The notes beneath the pieces were generated by a model that saw only the letters and a program-made list of their open reading frames with translations, searched no databases and was not told where the DNA came from. A stretch of 64,000 bases of DNA from NCBI GenBank assembly GCA_947069175.1, contig CAMTDV010000003.1:30971353-31035352 (forward strand), given 5' to 3'. Numbering within the stretch: the first letter of the stretch is position 1; each line of letters opens with the position of its first letter. Shown piece by piece: positions 34,792 to 46,450 of this stretch. The DNA is from Scalesia atractyloides (taxonomy: Eukaryota; Streptophyta; Magnoliopsida; Asterales; Asteraceae). Both the position numbers and the translations under genes were made by a program.

Positions 34792-36999
34792 CGGTTTTTC
34801 AGATATCTTTAACGCACTACTTCACGATTATTTGTTCCTACGTTAAATTGATTCGGAGACTTAAATTGCACGCTCGAAAGAATTACGATAATTTCGTTTA
34901 CTTGTCAAAGAAATTATGTGCTACGTATTAAACGTTTATAAGTTGGTGCGTTATGATGTGATATCTGATTCCGTGTTTTATTTTAGTTATAAAACATAGA
35001 TGTAGTAAATAGATAAATCGGATCGAGCCGCGAAACGAGCCAACCTCGTTTCCTTGAGACTCTAGGAGTTAACCAAGACTTGGGGACCAAGTGCTAGACC
35101 CAAACCAACCCACCCAAATCCTTCGACCGCGAGCACACACCCAAACCGCAACCCTTCCCTTTTCCCTTTCACCTTGTTGCGCTATATATACACATACATG
35201 CATGAGCCTTCTTCACAAAACAAAAACACACAAAACCCTAGTGGAGAAAACAGCCGACAGCAGCCCTCATTCATCCTTTCGATCGCAAGACAGCCTTGTT
35301 ACACTCCTCCTGAATCGCGGCAGCCCTCCCCTCATCATTCTTCTTCTTCTCGGTCGCAAGTTCTCGCCAACATCCGAATCAGTCCCATCTAGTTCTCGGC
35401 TCATTAATCCTGTTGTTAAGGTTAGAATTTTATGTTATTTCGCTAAAGCATACTTGGGTCATGAATTATGGATCGTGTGTGTGTGTATGTAATGATGGAA
35501 AGTATTAGGATGATAATCGGCTGAATTGGCTAGTTTGCAAGTTTGATGTTTGTTCGAAATCAGGAAACATAGGCTGTGTTTTGTTGATAAAAACTATAGG
35601 TTGTGATTAGGGTTTGCATGGGTATGATAAATATGATGATATATGATTTGTAATTCTGTTTTTGATCGCCTATGTTCAATGTATCGAGGGTTTAAGCGAG
35701 TAGATTGTGATAAAGTGCTGAATCAGAATGCTGAATGGTGGTTACAGCCAACTTCAACTGGCTGTAACTTGGTTATTAGTTATCGAAAAACGGATTTTCT
35801 GAAGTCTAAAACGTAGATTTTTGAAAAACGATTCTAATGGCACTGGATTCATATTTTTCTGAAGTCGTTTGATATTTTTAAGCAGCCAATTAAGTTCAGT
35901 AACTAAAGCTGTGAAAATCCTGAAAATTTGTTAGTTGTTTATTAAGTCGGATTTAATAATCTATAGATAGTCGAATCATGAAATTTGTACAGCAACTAGA
36001 TATGGAAATTTCCGGGCAACTCCCATTGGACTTTTGTTAATTGGACGAACACTGATTTTTAAATAAATTCTTCCGTGGACTGCAGTCAGAAAGCGACGAA
36101 CCTGACTGCAGCCTAGTATATTAATATTTACGAATAATTGGTAAAGTGTTAGGACTTGAAATATTTATATGAAATTCTAGAGTATAGTTGTCACATTCTG
36201 TAAAATAATTGGAATTTTTGGAATGTTGGAACTATTTTATAAAAATCCTTGAAAACAGCCTAATTATGAGTATATGAGCTGAAACTTGATAACTTGCGAA
36301 TGTATGTATCAAAGTGTTGTATGAATTGATTTTGTGTACATGATAAATTGTTTTGATCACTGTGTTCACATGAGGATACTTGCATGCATGTTTGGGTGAT
36401 AGAAATTGTGATTGTGTGTACTGCTTTGTGCGTTAATTATGTGTAGGATTTGTATTGGTGTGTTCACATAACTTGATATCAATTGACTTGTTAGGATGCA
36501 ATTAGCGGTCCCATCATTTCAACTTCTGTATTACACTAACCGAGCAACTAAAGGTGAGTTCACGGTCCCTAACTTTATCCGGTTTTAAACAACATGGGGA
36601 GAAACATGTATACACTCTACAACTCTATCTCTTTACGTTATATGAAATTAACGTCACTTAACTATTCGGTAACTAAGTTAATGTTAATGTACGTTATGGT
36701 CACTAAGCAGCTATATCACACAAGTCCTCGACAATCTCTCGGATCGTTAGTATTGGGTTTAAATAGCGGGGAAATTATAAGTAGTACTACTGGGCCCGAC
36801 AAGCCCCATCCGAGCTAGTCGCGCTAGCCGACCGGTATGGTCAACGGGTGAATAATTTGGCCTAACTTCGCCATGGTCAGTGATAGGCCTGGCAACACGG
36901 AGGCACAACAGTCAGCTTCGATCGCGAACACTTACGTGACATAACTTTAGGCTAGCTACCTATATATATTAACATTGAACTTAATTACGAATCAACAAC

Positions 37000-37193
37000 A
37001 TTATCCCGGGTTAGGGATAATGGAACCAACAACTTTATTATTCCGGGTAAGGAATAATGGAACTATCATTATTATTCCGGGTAAGGAATAATGGAACTAT
37101 CATTATTATTCCGGGTAAGGAATAATGGAACTATCAGTATTATTCCGAGTTGGGAATAATGGAACTAAATCGTTATCCCGGGTTAGGGATAAC
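37000..37193 (+). repeat. Hairpin array in the D 5' LTR (6 units)
   Basis: There are six tandem inverted repeats of form ATTATTCC-loop-GGAATAAT or GTTATCCC-loop-GGGATAAC, each with 7-8 bp stems and a 4-6 base loop, spaced ~32 bp. The matching array in the 3' LTR is at 44699-44892. Confidence 0.9.
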
Positions 37194-37636
37194 GGGGGAA
37201 ACAAACTTATAACCGAACAAACGAATTTATGAAAACCTGTGAACTCACTCATCTTTAATGTTGACACTTGTTTCTTTACATGTTTCTCAGGATGCTAGGA
37301 GCTCTAGGTGCACTCACTTGCATTGATCAAGACACCTTTTATCGAGTCTCATTTACAAACACTGTTTTGGGTTTTTCATTTGTTTTGGCGTTTGTGTTGG
37401 CGCCCGTTTCTCTACTTATCTTTATGCTTCCGCTCAACCATAAAAACTAATGCTTCCGCTAAACGTTGAAAACTAACTAGGATAATATAAAATCTACAAT
37501 GAATGGTTAAACAAATGATTTTGGAAAATGTATTATCAAATCATATAGTCGTTCGACGTACTAGTGTCTCTGATTCTGGTTTGTTCACACGCCTCGCGAT
37601 AAAACTCCGCAAGTGGAAATTGAGGGTGTGACAGAT

Positions 37637-37649
37637 TGGTATCAGAGCC
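37637..37649 (+). promoter_or_regulatory. Primer-binding site of D
   Basis: TGGTATCAGAGCC lies 3 bp after the LTR end and is a full match to the usual iMet-tRNA site. Confidence 0.92.
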
Positions 37650-37837
37650 TCTAGCTATAGAGAACCAGGTTTGCATTAAAGGTAGACCTAAACTATAGCT
37701 GATTACACGACACTAGACTTAGTTTGGCACTGAACTGTTATATCTTGTTATGTGTTGTACTACAACTGTATTATGTAAAATATAGATGTACATTGTGATG
37801 AACGCAACTCGTAACTAACTACACAACCCAATAGGCA

Positions 37838-38443
37838 ATGTCATCATCATCATCCGACCAACCTTTACGACCAAGGGCGCCAGGAAAGGCACCTATAGTC
37901 GAACCCTCACCACCTCATGGCGTGGAGACACGCTCAGCTGCTAGGAAAAGACTCGCTCTAGGGGAGGAGTCGTCCTCACGCCCGACCATCGCTGTGACGG
38001 TCGAACCGGTTAACTCGTTAGAAGTAGGGAACGACCTACTTAGAGATATGATAAGAACGCAACAAGAACAACTAGAAAGAATGCATGAAACCATCCTAGC
38101 CCAGGGATGGATGATACGACAATTGACAGGTAAAACTGGATCGCTCGAGGAAGAGCAACATACGAGTAAGATAGCTCGTAACACTTTAGCCAGAGATCTT
38201 CGTGCTGAGCAGCTGAGGGCTGACTGGCAAGAAGACAGAGTTCTTGAGTCTAGCTGGAGAATTCAAGGACTAGAACAGAATCAGGCACCTGTACCAGTAC
38301 CCGCACCAGCACCGGCCCCTCCAATGCCGGTAGGGGATCCAGAGGAGGATCCAGAGGAGGAAGACCCGGCTGTTGAAGCTGAAAACGCTGAAGAGGATGA
38401 CAGCAGTGATGGCGACCTGGGAGATGAAGACATAGATGACTAA
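37838..38443 (+). CDS. D ORF1: intact 201-aa coiled-coil protein with acidic tail
   Basis: It is open from ATG 37838 to TAA/TAG-type stop at 38443, with no break. Parts: a Ser-rich start (MSSSSSDQPLRPRAPGK), a basic segment with ETRSAARKRLALGEESSS, a predicted long coiled coil at about residues 58-150 (LLRDMIRTQQEQLERMHETI, LRAEQLRADWQEDRVLE), an Ala-Pro hinge (PVPVPAPAPAP), and an acidic tail rich in Glu/Asp. The gag ATG lies 40 bp downstream in another frame. Element F keeps a homologous intact copy. I do not recognise a known domain; it could be an N-terminal Gag module made as a separate protein or an accessory factor. Conservation in two elements whose gag and pol are broken suggests it is real. 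Confidence 0.75.
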   Translation: MSSSSSDQPLRPRAPGKAPIVEPSPPHGVETRSAARKRLALGEESSSRPTIAVTVEPVNSLEVGNDLLRDMIRTQQEQLERMHETILAQGWMIRQLTGKTGSLEEEQHTSKIARNTLARDLRAEQLRADWQEDRVLESSWRIQGLEQNQAPVPVPAPAPAPPMPVGDPEEDPEEEDPAVEAENAEEDDSSDGDLGDEDIDD

Positions 38444-38483
38444 CTCGTCTCGCCAATCTCGTTTTGTTTCCTTTAGATCTGAA

Positions 38484-39739
38484 ATGACAACTGGTCGCCG
38501 CGGAAATCTCAACATGTCAACTGGAGAATTGGCCGCAATGATCCAAGAACACGTGAATGCTGCTCTAGCGGGTGTTCAAAACCCACCAGCAGCAGGAGGG
38601 GGTCTTAACCCCTACAAGATGTTCCTCGACGCGAAGCCAAGCAAATTCACGGGGGCAGAAGGACCCATAGGACTGGTCCGTTGGATCGAAAAATCCGAAT
38701 CAGTGTTCGAAATGTTCAATTGCCTTGAGGCCAATAAGGTCATGTATGCTGCCTGAACGCTGGAAGATGGGGCATTAACCTGGTGGAACGCGCAAGTCCA
38801 AACGCGTGGACTTATTGCTGCAAATGCAATGGCCTGGGCCGAGTTTAAGGCCCTAATCAAAGAGGAGTACAGTCCGCGGGACAGAGTTCAGCAGTTGGAA
38901 CAAGCACTATGGAACCACAAGATGGTGGGATCTGAAATCGAAGCATACACAGCGAAACATCACGACTTGGTATTTCTGTGTCCCGATCTGGCCAACACTG
39001 TGGAGAAACGTCTCGAGTTTTACCTTGGGGGTCTGGTCCCGGAGATTCAGGGTATGGTGATGGCTAGCAACCCTGCAACTGAGCATCAAGCAATCAGGTT
39101 GGCGCACAAACTCACCGATAAGGCGGTGGAACAAAAGAAGTTGCCAACTCGGGGTACAACTGAAGTTGCCCCTGATAATAAAAGAAAGTTTGAAGACTCG
39201 TCTGTTCGACAGTCTTCGTCATCCCAGCCACGGGGAACCAGAAACGGTTCAATCATTACAACAGCCACCGGGGTCATCAAAACCAGCCCGCCAACAACAA
39301 CCAGAACGCAAGCGGCTATGTAGGTCGAAAGCCGCAGTGCAATCGCTGTAATCTTCATCATCACGGCCCTTGTGCCGGGAATCGCTGCCAACGATGTGGC
39401 AAAGTGGGACATGCGGCAAAGGATTGTCGCGGGGAAATCATGTCCCGACAAAACCAAAATCAACCCCAGGGCCAGCAACAGGGTGTTAACCGGGGATGCT
39501 ATCAGTGTGGTAGCACTTCCCACTTCAAAAGAGACTGCCCACAGCTGCGTAACAACAACAACAATGGTGGGAACAACCACAACCACAACAACAACAATAA
39601 CAACAACAATAATGGAAATGGTGGCACAGGAGGTGCCAAAGGTCGCGCATTTACGTTGGGCCGCGGAGAGGCCAGAAACGATTCGAACGTGGTCACCGGT
39701 AAGTTTCCCCTTAATGAACATTTTGCTACTGTGCTTTTG
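38484..39739 (+). pseudogene. D Gag with CCHC knuckles and poly-Asn linker
   Basis: ATG 38484 starts MTTGRRGNLNM. The Gag core has GPIGLVRWIEKSESVFE, TWWNAQVQTRG, LIKEEYSPRDRVQQLEQALW and YLGGLVPEIQGMVM. A TGA at 38754-38756 is in frame, and a frame change occurs near 39230. Knuckles: CQRCGKVGHAAKDC at 39386-39427 and CYQCGSTSHFKRDC at 39497-39538, preceded by a Cys/His-rich CNRCNLHHHGPC. An AAC-repeat run (39547-39620) encodes poly-Asn. One T is missing from the T-run at 39735, shifting the frame into the protease active site. Confidence 0.92.
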
Positions 39740-40863
39740 ATACGGGTGCGGATAGGAGTTTTATATCTGAGTCTTTTAGGAAGAACCTAAATCTCACGCC
39801 TAAACCCTTAGAGACCCCTTATATCATAGAACTAGCCGATGGTAAATCTGTAGACGTGACCCATATAGTATCCGGCTGTCAACTCAAACTCGCGGGTCAC
39901 ACCTTTACCATTGATCTGATGATAACTACTCTGGGAAGTTTTGACGTGGTAGTCGGAATGGACTGGCTATCCGACGTCCGAGCTGAAGTTCTCTGTTTCG
40001 AAAAATCTATCCGTATTCCGCTCTCTAACGACGAAATCTTGACAGTGCAAGGCGAGAAGGCAGGCGCCGTCACAAACATCATCTCTTTCATGCAAGCACA
40101 GAAGTATCTTCGGAGGAAGAACTCTTTCGCTTTACTTGCACTGGTTACCGAACAGCCCAAGGACGAGAAACGTATAGAAGACATCCCCGTCGTCCGTGAT
40201 TTTTCTGATGTATTCCCAGAGGAGTTACCTGGTCTCCCACCCCATCGACAATTGGAGTTTGAAATTGAATTGGCGAACCATGCAACTCCTATCGCCAAAG
40301 CCCCATACCGCCTAGCTCCAGCCGAGCTGCAGGAGCTGTCTACCCAACTTCAGGAGCTGTTAGAAAAAGGATTTATCCGACCAAGCGCTTCGCCATGGGG
40401 AGCTCCAGTCCTTTTTGTCAAGAAGAAGGACGGGACCTTCCGCATGTGCATCGACTACAGGGAACTCAACAAGGTTACTGTCAAGAACCGATACCCGTTA
40501 CCTCGCATCGACGATCTCTTCGACCAACTTCAAGGGTCAAGCTACTACTCCAAGATTGATCTACGGTCCGGTTACCACCAGCTACGCGTCAGGGAGGAGG
40601 ATATCGCTAAGACGACATTTTGTACTCGGTATGGCCATTATGAGTTCTTGGTCATGCCCTTCGGTCTCACCAACGCACCCGCGGTGTTCATGGACCTCAT
40701 GAACCGTGTGTGTAAACCATACCTCGACAAGTTTGTCATTGTGTTCATCGATGACATACTCATCTACTCTAAAGGTGAAGAAGAACATGCTGAACATCTA
40801 CGATTACTTTTGGGATTACTTCAACAGGAGAAACTATATGCCAAGCTTTCAAAGTGTGATTTC
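39740..40863 (+). pseudogene. D protease end and reverse transcriptase
   Basis: The frame open from 39856 to 40863 covers the rear of the protease (GSFDVVVGMDWLSDVR) and the RT. RT blocks: FVKKKDGTFRMCIDYRELNK, YSKIDLRSGYHQLRV, FGLTNAPAVFMDLMN and FVIVFIDDILIYSKG. The catalytic FIDD (40745-40756) is intact. It ends at TGA 40864-40866, where a Trp codon is expected from element E. Confidence 0.93.
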
Positions 40864-43034
40864 TGAATTTGGGAAGTTCAGTTCCTCGGGCATATCGTAA
40901 ATGAAAAGGGTATCCACGTCGACCCTGCCAAGATTGAAGCTATCAAAAATTGGGAAGCACCCAGGACACCGACGGAGATCCGCCAATTTTTGGGTTTGGC
41001 TGGTTACTACAGACGTTTCATCGAGGGATTTTCAAAGATCGTGCAACCGCTTACTACCCTCACCCAGAAAGGCATCAAGTATGCTTGGGTGACAAGCAGG
41101 AAGCGGCATTTCAATTGCTGAAACAGAAACTTTGCAGTGCACCCATTCTGTCCTTGCCGGAAGGGACAGATGACTTTGTAGTATATTGTGATGCTTCCAT
41201 TCAGGGGTTGGGATGCGTACTCATGCAACGCGATAAGGTCATCGCGTATGCGTCCCGACAATTGAAGGTTCACGAGAAAAACTACACAACGCATGACCTG
41301 GAATTAGGAGCAGTAGTGTTTGCACTTAAGATTTGGAGACACTACCTCTATGGAACGAAGTGCACAATCTTTACAGACCACAAGAGCCTCCAACACATCT
41401 TTGATCAGAAGGAGTTGAACATGCGACAGCGTCGCTGGGTCGAACTCTTGAACGATTATGAATGTGCCATTCGGTATCACCCGGGTAAAGCTAACGTGGT
41501 AGCTGATGCCCTCAGTAGGAAGGAACACTTGAAACCTTGTCGGGTACGAGCATTACAGCTCACCATTCATTCGGGGTTACCCGAACAGATACGCGACGCG
41601 CAGTTGGAAGCGGTTAAGGAGGAAAACATCAAGGCCGAATCGGTGGGAAAAATGGAACGCGATTGGGAAGTAAAACCCAATGGAGCCCGGTATTTCATGA
41701 ATCGCATATGGGTACCTCTCTACGGAAGCCTCAGAGAGCTAGTCATGGACGAAGCTCACAAATCCCGATACTCTGTCCATCCTGGTTCGGATAAGATGTA
41801 TCAAGACCTTAAAGCTGCGTGTTGGTGGCCCAACATGAAAGCTGATATAGCCACCTACGTGAGTAAGTGTTTGACTTGTGCAAAGGTCAAGGTAGAGTAT
41901 CAAAAGCCATCGGGGCTACCCCAACAACCTGAGATCCCAGTGTGGAAATGGGATCGGATCTCGACGGATTTCATCACTAAACTCCCGCGAACTTTGGGTG
42001 GTTGCGATACCATCTGGGTGATTGTGGATCGTTTAACTAAGTCCGCACACTTCCTAGCTATTAAAGAAACAGATAAGATGGAGAAGTTGACTCGCATCTA
42101 CATTAAGGAAGTAGTTTCTCGGCATGGAGTGCCAACGTCCATCATCTCAGACAGAGATGGTCGCTTCACGTCCAACTTTTGGCAGTCACTTCAGAAAGCG
42201 TTGGGCACACGCTTAGATATGAGCACAGCCTATCACCCTCAGACTGATGGTCAAAGCGAAAGGACCATACAGACCTTGGAAGACATGCTTAGGGCATGCG
42301 TAGTAGACTTTGGAAATAGTTGGGAAATCCACCTGCCTTTAGTGGAATTCTCGTATAACAACAGTTACCATACGAGTATTTCGGCAGCACCGTTTGAGGC
42401 ATTATACGGTCGTAAATGTAGATCACCGGTCTGTTGGGCAGAAGTCGGTGACAGTCAACTCACAGGCCCTGAGTTGATACTTGAGGTTACTGAAAAGGTT
42501 GTACAAATCAGAAACCGCATGGCGGCGGCACGAGATCGACAGAAAAGCTACGCTGATCAACGACGCAAACCGCTCGAATTTCAAGTAGGCGACCGCGTCC
42601 TACTGAAGGTGTCACCCTGGAAGGGTGTAATCCGCTTTGGAAAACGAGGCAAACTAAACCCACGGTACGTAGGTCCGTTTGTGATCGTGAAACGTATTGG
42701 ACCCGTAGCTTATCCATTAGACCTTCCTACCGAACTCAGAGGAGTTCACAACGTTTTTCACGTGTCAAATCTGAAGAAGTGTCTATCAGATGAAACCCTA
42801 GTCATTCCATTGGATGAGATCCAAGTGGATGAACAACTGCACTTTGTGGAACAACCTATCGAGATCATGGATCGTGAGATCAAGACTCGAAGGCACAATA
42901 AGATACCGACCTTTAAGGTTCGTTGGGACTCTAAGCGTGGACCGGAGTTCACGTGGGAAAGAGAGGACCAAATGAAAAGCAAATACCCACATCTCTTTGC
43001 AGCTGAGCAGCAAACTAACGATACCAGCAACTAA
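40864..43034 (+). pseudogene. D RNase H, integrase and chromodomain
   Basis: After the TGA the RT connection continues (FLGHIVNEKGIHVDPAKI, FLGLAGYYRRFIEGFSK). A one-base deletion near 41089 shifts the frame; from ~41091 to 43034 everything is open. RNase H: VVYCDASIQGLGC, YASRQLKVHEKNY, FTDHKSLQHIFDQ. Integrase: zinc domain HKSRYSVHPGSDKM with KCLTCAKVK intact; core STDFITKLPRTLGG, SIISDRDGRFTSNFW and HPQTDGQSERTIQTLEDML. The C-terminus has WKGVIRFGKRGKLNPRY and a chromodomain (EIMDREIKTRRHNKIP, FKVRWDSKRGPEFTWERED). In known chromoviruses this domain steers integration to chromatin marks. Confidence 0.93.
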
Positions 43035-43059
43035 ATTTTCGGGACGAAAATTCTTTCAA

Positions 43060-43070
43060 CATGGGGATGA
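43060..43070 (+). promoter_or_regulatory. Polypurine tract of D
   Basis: CATGGGGATGA lies directly before the 3' LTR start TGTGACAACC, 25 bp after a TTTTCGGGACGAAAA palindrome that is also present at the internal copy (34747). Confidence 0.82.
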
Positions 43071-45334
43071 TGTGACAACCTGGGAATTTCTCATAATTTC
43101 GCGTACCATTGTTAAGGTTAGAATTTTATGTTATTCCGCTAAAGCATACTTGGGTCATGAATTAAGGATCGTGTGTGTGTGTATGTAATGATGGAAAGTA
43201 TTAGGATGATAATCGGCTGAATTGGCTAGTTTGCAAGTTTGATGTTTGTTCGAAATCTGGAAACATAGGCTGTGTTTTGTTGATAAAAACTATAGGTTGT
43301 GATTTGGGTTTGCATGGGTATGATATATATGATGATATATGATTTGTAATTCTGTTTTTGATCGCCTATGTTCAATGTATCGAGGGTTTAAGCGAGTAGA
43401 TTGTGATAAAGTGCTGAATCAGAATGCTGAATGGTGGTTACAGCCAACTTCAACTGGCTGTAACTTGGTTATTAGTTATCGAAAAACGGATATTCTGAAG
43501 TCTAAAATGTAGAGTTTTGAAAAACGATTCTAATGGCACTGGATTCATATTTTTCTAAAGTCGTTTGATATTTTTAAGCAGCCAATTAAGTTCAGTAACT
43601 AAAGCTGTGAAAATCCTGAAAATTTGTTAGTTGTTTATTAAGTGGGATTTAATAATCTGTAGGGAGTCGAATCATGAAATTTGTACAGCAACTAGATATG
43701 GAAATTTCCGGGCAACTCCCATTGGAATTTTGTTAATTGGACGAACACTGATTTTTAAATAAATTCTTCCGTGGACTGCAGTCAGAAAGCGACGAACCTG
43801 ACTGCAGCCTAGTATATTAATATTTACGAATAATTGGTAAAGTGTTAGGACTTGAAATATTTATATGAAATTCTAGAGTATAGTTGTCACATTCTGTAAA
43901 ATAATTGGAATTTTTGGAATGTTGGAACTATTTTATAAAAATCCTTGAAAACAGCCTAATTATGAGTATATGAGCTGAAACTTGATAACTTGCGAATGTA
44001 TGTATCAAAGTGTTGTATGAATAGATTTTGTTTACATGATAAATTGTTTTGATCACTGTGTTCACATGAGGATACTTGCATGCATGTTTGGGTGATAGAA
44101 ATTGTGATTGTGTGTACTGCTTTGTGCGTTAATTATGTGTAGGATTTGTATTGGTGTGTTCACACACTAACTTGAAATCAATTGACTTGTTAGGATGCAA
44201 TTAGCGGTCCCATCATTTCAACTTCTGTATTACACTAACCGAGCAACTAAAGGTGAGTTCACGGCCCCTAACTTTATCCGGTTTTAAACAACAGGGGGAG
44301 AAACATGTATACACTCTACAACTCTATCTCTTTACGTTATATGAAATTAACGTCACTTAACTATTCGGTAACTAAGTTAATGTTAATGTACGTTATGGTC
44401 ACTAAGCAGCTATATCACACAAGTCCTCGACAATCTCTCGGATCGTTAGTATTGGGTTTAAATAGCTGGGAAATTATAAGTAGTACTACTGGGCCCGACA
44501 AGCCCCATCCGAGCTAGTCGCGCTAGCCGACCGGTATGGTCAACGGGTGAATAATTTGGCCTAACTTCGCCATGGTCAGTGATAGGCCTGGCAACACGGA
44601 GGCACAACAGTCAGCTTCGATCGCGAACACTTACGTGACATAACTTTAGGCTAGCTACCTATATATATTAACATTGAACTTAATTACGAATCAACAACAT
44701 TATCCCGCGTTAGGGATAATGGAACCAACAACTTTATTAATCCGGGTAAGGAATAATGGAACTATCATTATTATTCCGGGTAAGGAATAATGGAACTATC
44801 ATTATTATTCCAGGTAAGGAATAATGGAACTATCAGTATTATTCCGGGTTGGGAATAATGGAACTAAATCGTTATCCCGGGTTAGGGATAACGGGGGAAA
44901 CAAACTTATAACCGAACAAACGAATTTATGAAAACCTGTGAACTCACTCATCTTTAATGTTGACACTTGTTTCTTTACATGTTTCTCAGGACGCTAGGAG
45001 CTCTAGGTGCACTCACTTGCATTGATCAAGACACCTTTTATCGAGTCTCATTTACAAACACTGTTTTGGGTTTTTCATTTGTTTTGGCGTTTGTGTTGGC
45101 GCCCGTTTCTCTACTTATTTTTATGCTTCCGCTCAACCATAAAAACTAATGCTTCCGCTAAACATTGAAAACTAACTAGGATAATATAAAATCTACAATG
45201 AATGGTTAAACAAATGATTTTGGAAAACGTATTATCAAATCATATAGAGTCGTTCGACGTACTAGTGTCTCTGATTCTGGTTTGTTCACACGCCTCGCGG
45301 TAAAACTCCGCAAGTGGAAATTGAGGGTGTGACA
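43071..45334 (+). repeat. 3' LTR of D (2264 bp, with an ~812-bp deletion)
   Basis: It is nearly identical to the 5' LTR except that 34605-35415 of the 5' copy are missing. The breakpoints are two copies of TTGTTAA. The deletion removes the internal LTR start and the TATA region. The hairpin array is at 44699-44892. Confidence 0.93.
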
Positions 45335-45339
45335 GAAGA
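45335..45339. repeat. Target-site duplication GAAGA, right copy (element D)
   Basis: This matches 34553-34557 exactly. Confidence 0.93.
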
Positions 45340-46450
45340 AGAGAGAAAAAATATCCAACTTGTTTTGTGACTTCTATGAAAAGAAAAACCATGTCACTAA
45401 AGACTGTTTTCACTTACAAGCATATGACATAAAGAAGACAAGTGTGATTGTTGCTGCACCTAATTGTACTATATCTGGCAAGAAAAATCACAAAACTCAA
45501 GAGTGTGTTTATCTCAAAATTTTATATGTTAAGAAAAAATCAGTATAAATCCAAAACACTTGAGAGTCCACAGGCTAGTACTCTAAAAGGAAAACCCAAA
45601 CAGACCTTTGTCCCAGTCCAAACGTCTATTACCAAACAATTGAATATAACCTTTGTTTCTAGAGAGGTTCAGGTAACAGATGCACCACCTGCAAACAAAT
45701 TTCCAAGAGGATATGGTCAACCACCTTATAAGATTGTACCACTTGGTTATGAGATCTATAAAAGACCTTTAAAACCAAGAGTAAAGAAGCATCCTCATGG
45801 TTATAATCATTTAACAGGAAATGGTCCACAACAGATGTTTCAAAAATATGTTCTAAACTCTGACCATTCCCCTGGACTTGAGGCAGGAATGTATGTGACC
45901 CCATCCAAAGCCATTTTGGCTTTGGATATTCACCAAAACTAATTTGTTACTAATGTGTAGGGAGCTTCTACTTGCCTTGATAGTTTATCGTATGTAGATA
46001 GTAGAGGCTCTGGGCACATGATAGGATGTTGAGCACTTCTCAAAGATTTTCTTGCACCTGGAGGGTGTGATATATCCTTTGATAACAATTCAAAAGAGAA
46101 GGTGTTAGGGTCAGAAACAGTCCAAGCAGGGAAACTCAAGTTTGAAAATGTCAATCTTATTGACAATCTTAAATTGAATCTTCTAAGTGTGTCTCAAATG
46201 AGTGACAAAGGCTAGGGGCCATTCTTCACTAAGAAAACTTGTAAGATTGTTGCGCTAGAAGTGGTGAAAAAGATTGAAACAATCATAGCTGAGAGCAAAG
46301 CACAGCTTGTTGCTCACTCTATCACAAAATCTCAAAACTATCACCACACTCTCAAAACATGGTCTTGTAAGAGGTCTTCCATCAAAACAATTCATATGTG
46401 ATGAACATTGGGTTTCCTGTCTAAAAGGTAAATAACATAAAAGTTTATAT
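45340..46450 (+). pseudogene. Copia-C gag end, protease and pre-integrase region
   Basis: This resumes gag after D. CDFYEKKNHVTKDC and CTISGKKNHKTQEC are two CX2CX4HX4C knuckles, each with the second Cys lost (Tyr, Ser). 45448-45942 contains the linker in another frame. The protease active site near 45985-46015 reads YVDSRGSGHMIG, with the Gly of the DSG triad changed to Arg. NLIDNLKLNLLSVSQMSDKG marks the protease end; a TAG follows. The pre-integrase zinc domain near 46290-46430 is heavily damaged. Confidence 0.8.

Larger units (their letters stand above)
34558..37633 (+). repeat. 5' LTR of D (3076 bp)
   Basis: It begins TGTGACAACCTGGG and ends GGGTGTGACA. The first 224 bp contain a partial internal duplication around AATTTCGCGTACCATTGTTA and end with a second PPT and LTR start (TGTGACATCCCGG at 34782). 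A TATA-like CTATATATAC lies at 35182. A hairpin array is at 37000-37193. Confidence 0.93.
34558..45334 (+). mobile_element. Ty3/Gypsy chromovirus D (Tekay-like), inserted in Copia-C gag
   Basis: 5' LTR 34558-37633, PBS, ORF1, gag, protease, RT, RNase H, integrase with chromodomain, PPT and 3' LTR 43071-45334. The target duplication GAAGA is exact. The shared parts of the LTRs differ at about 2% of sites in the first ~600 bp I compared by eye, so this is one of the younger layers. Pol is almost readable: I see one stop and one frameshift in gag, a T deletion at the protease, TGA at 40864 and a one-base deletion near 41089. Confidence 0.95.

Noticed and set aside
37020..37190. CRISPR-like array
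   Set aside because: The spacing is regular, but the spacers are themselves near-identical and the units are LTR hairpins present in both LTRs of a plant retroelement.
36594..37450. Short plus-strand frames in the D LTRs (also 44305-45149)
   Set aside because: They repeat in both LTRs because the LTRs are copies; frames differ in length in F and E, so no coding constraint.
39086..39721. Antisense 211-aa Val-rich, seemingly membrane-like frame
   Set aside because: It is the reverse reading of the Gag linker with AAC repeats (GTT = Val); the hydrophobic run is an artefact.
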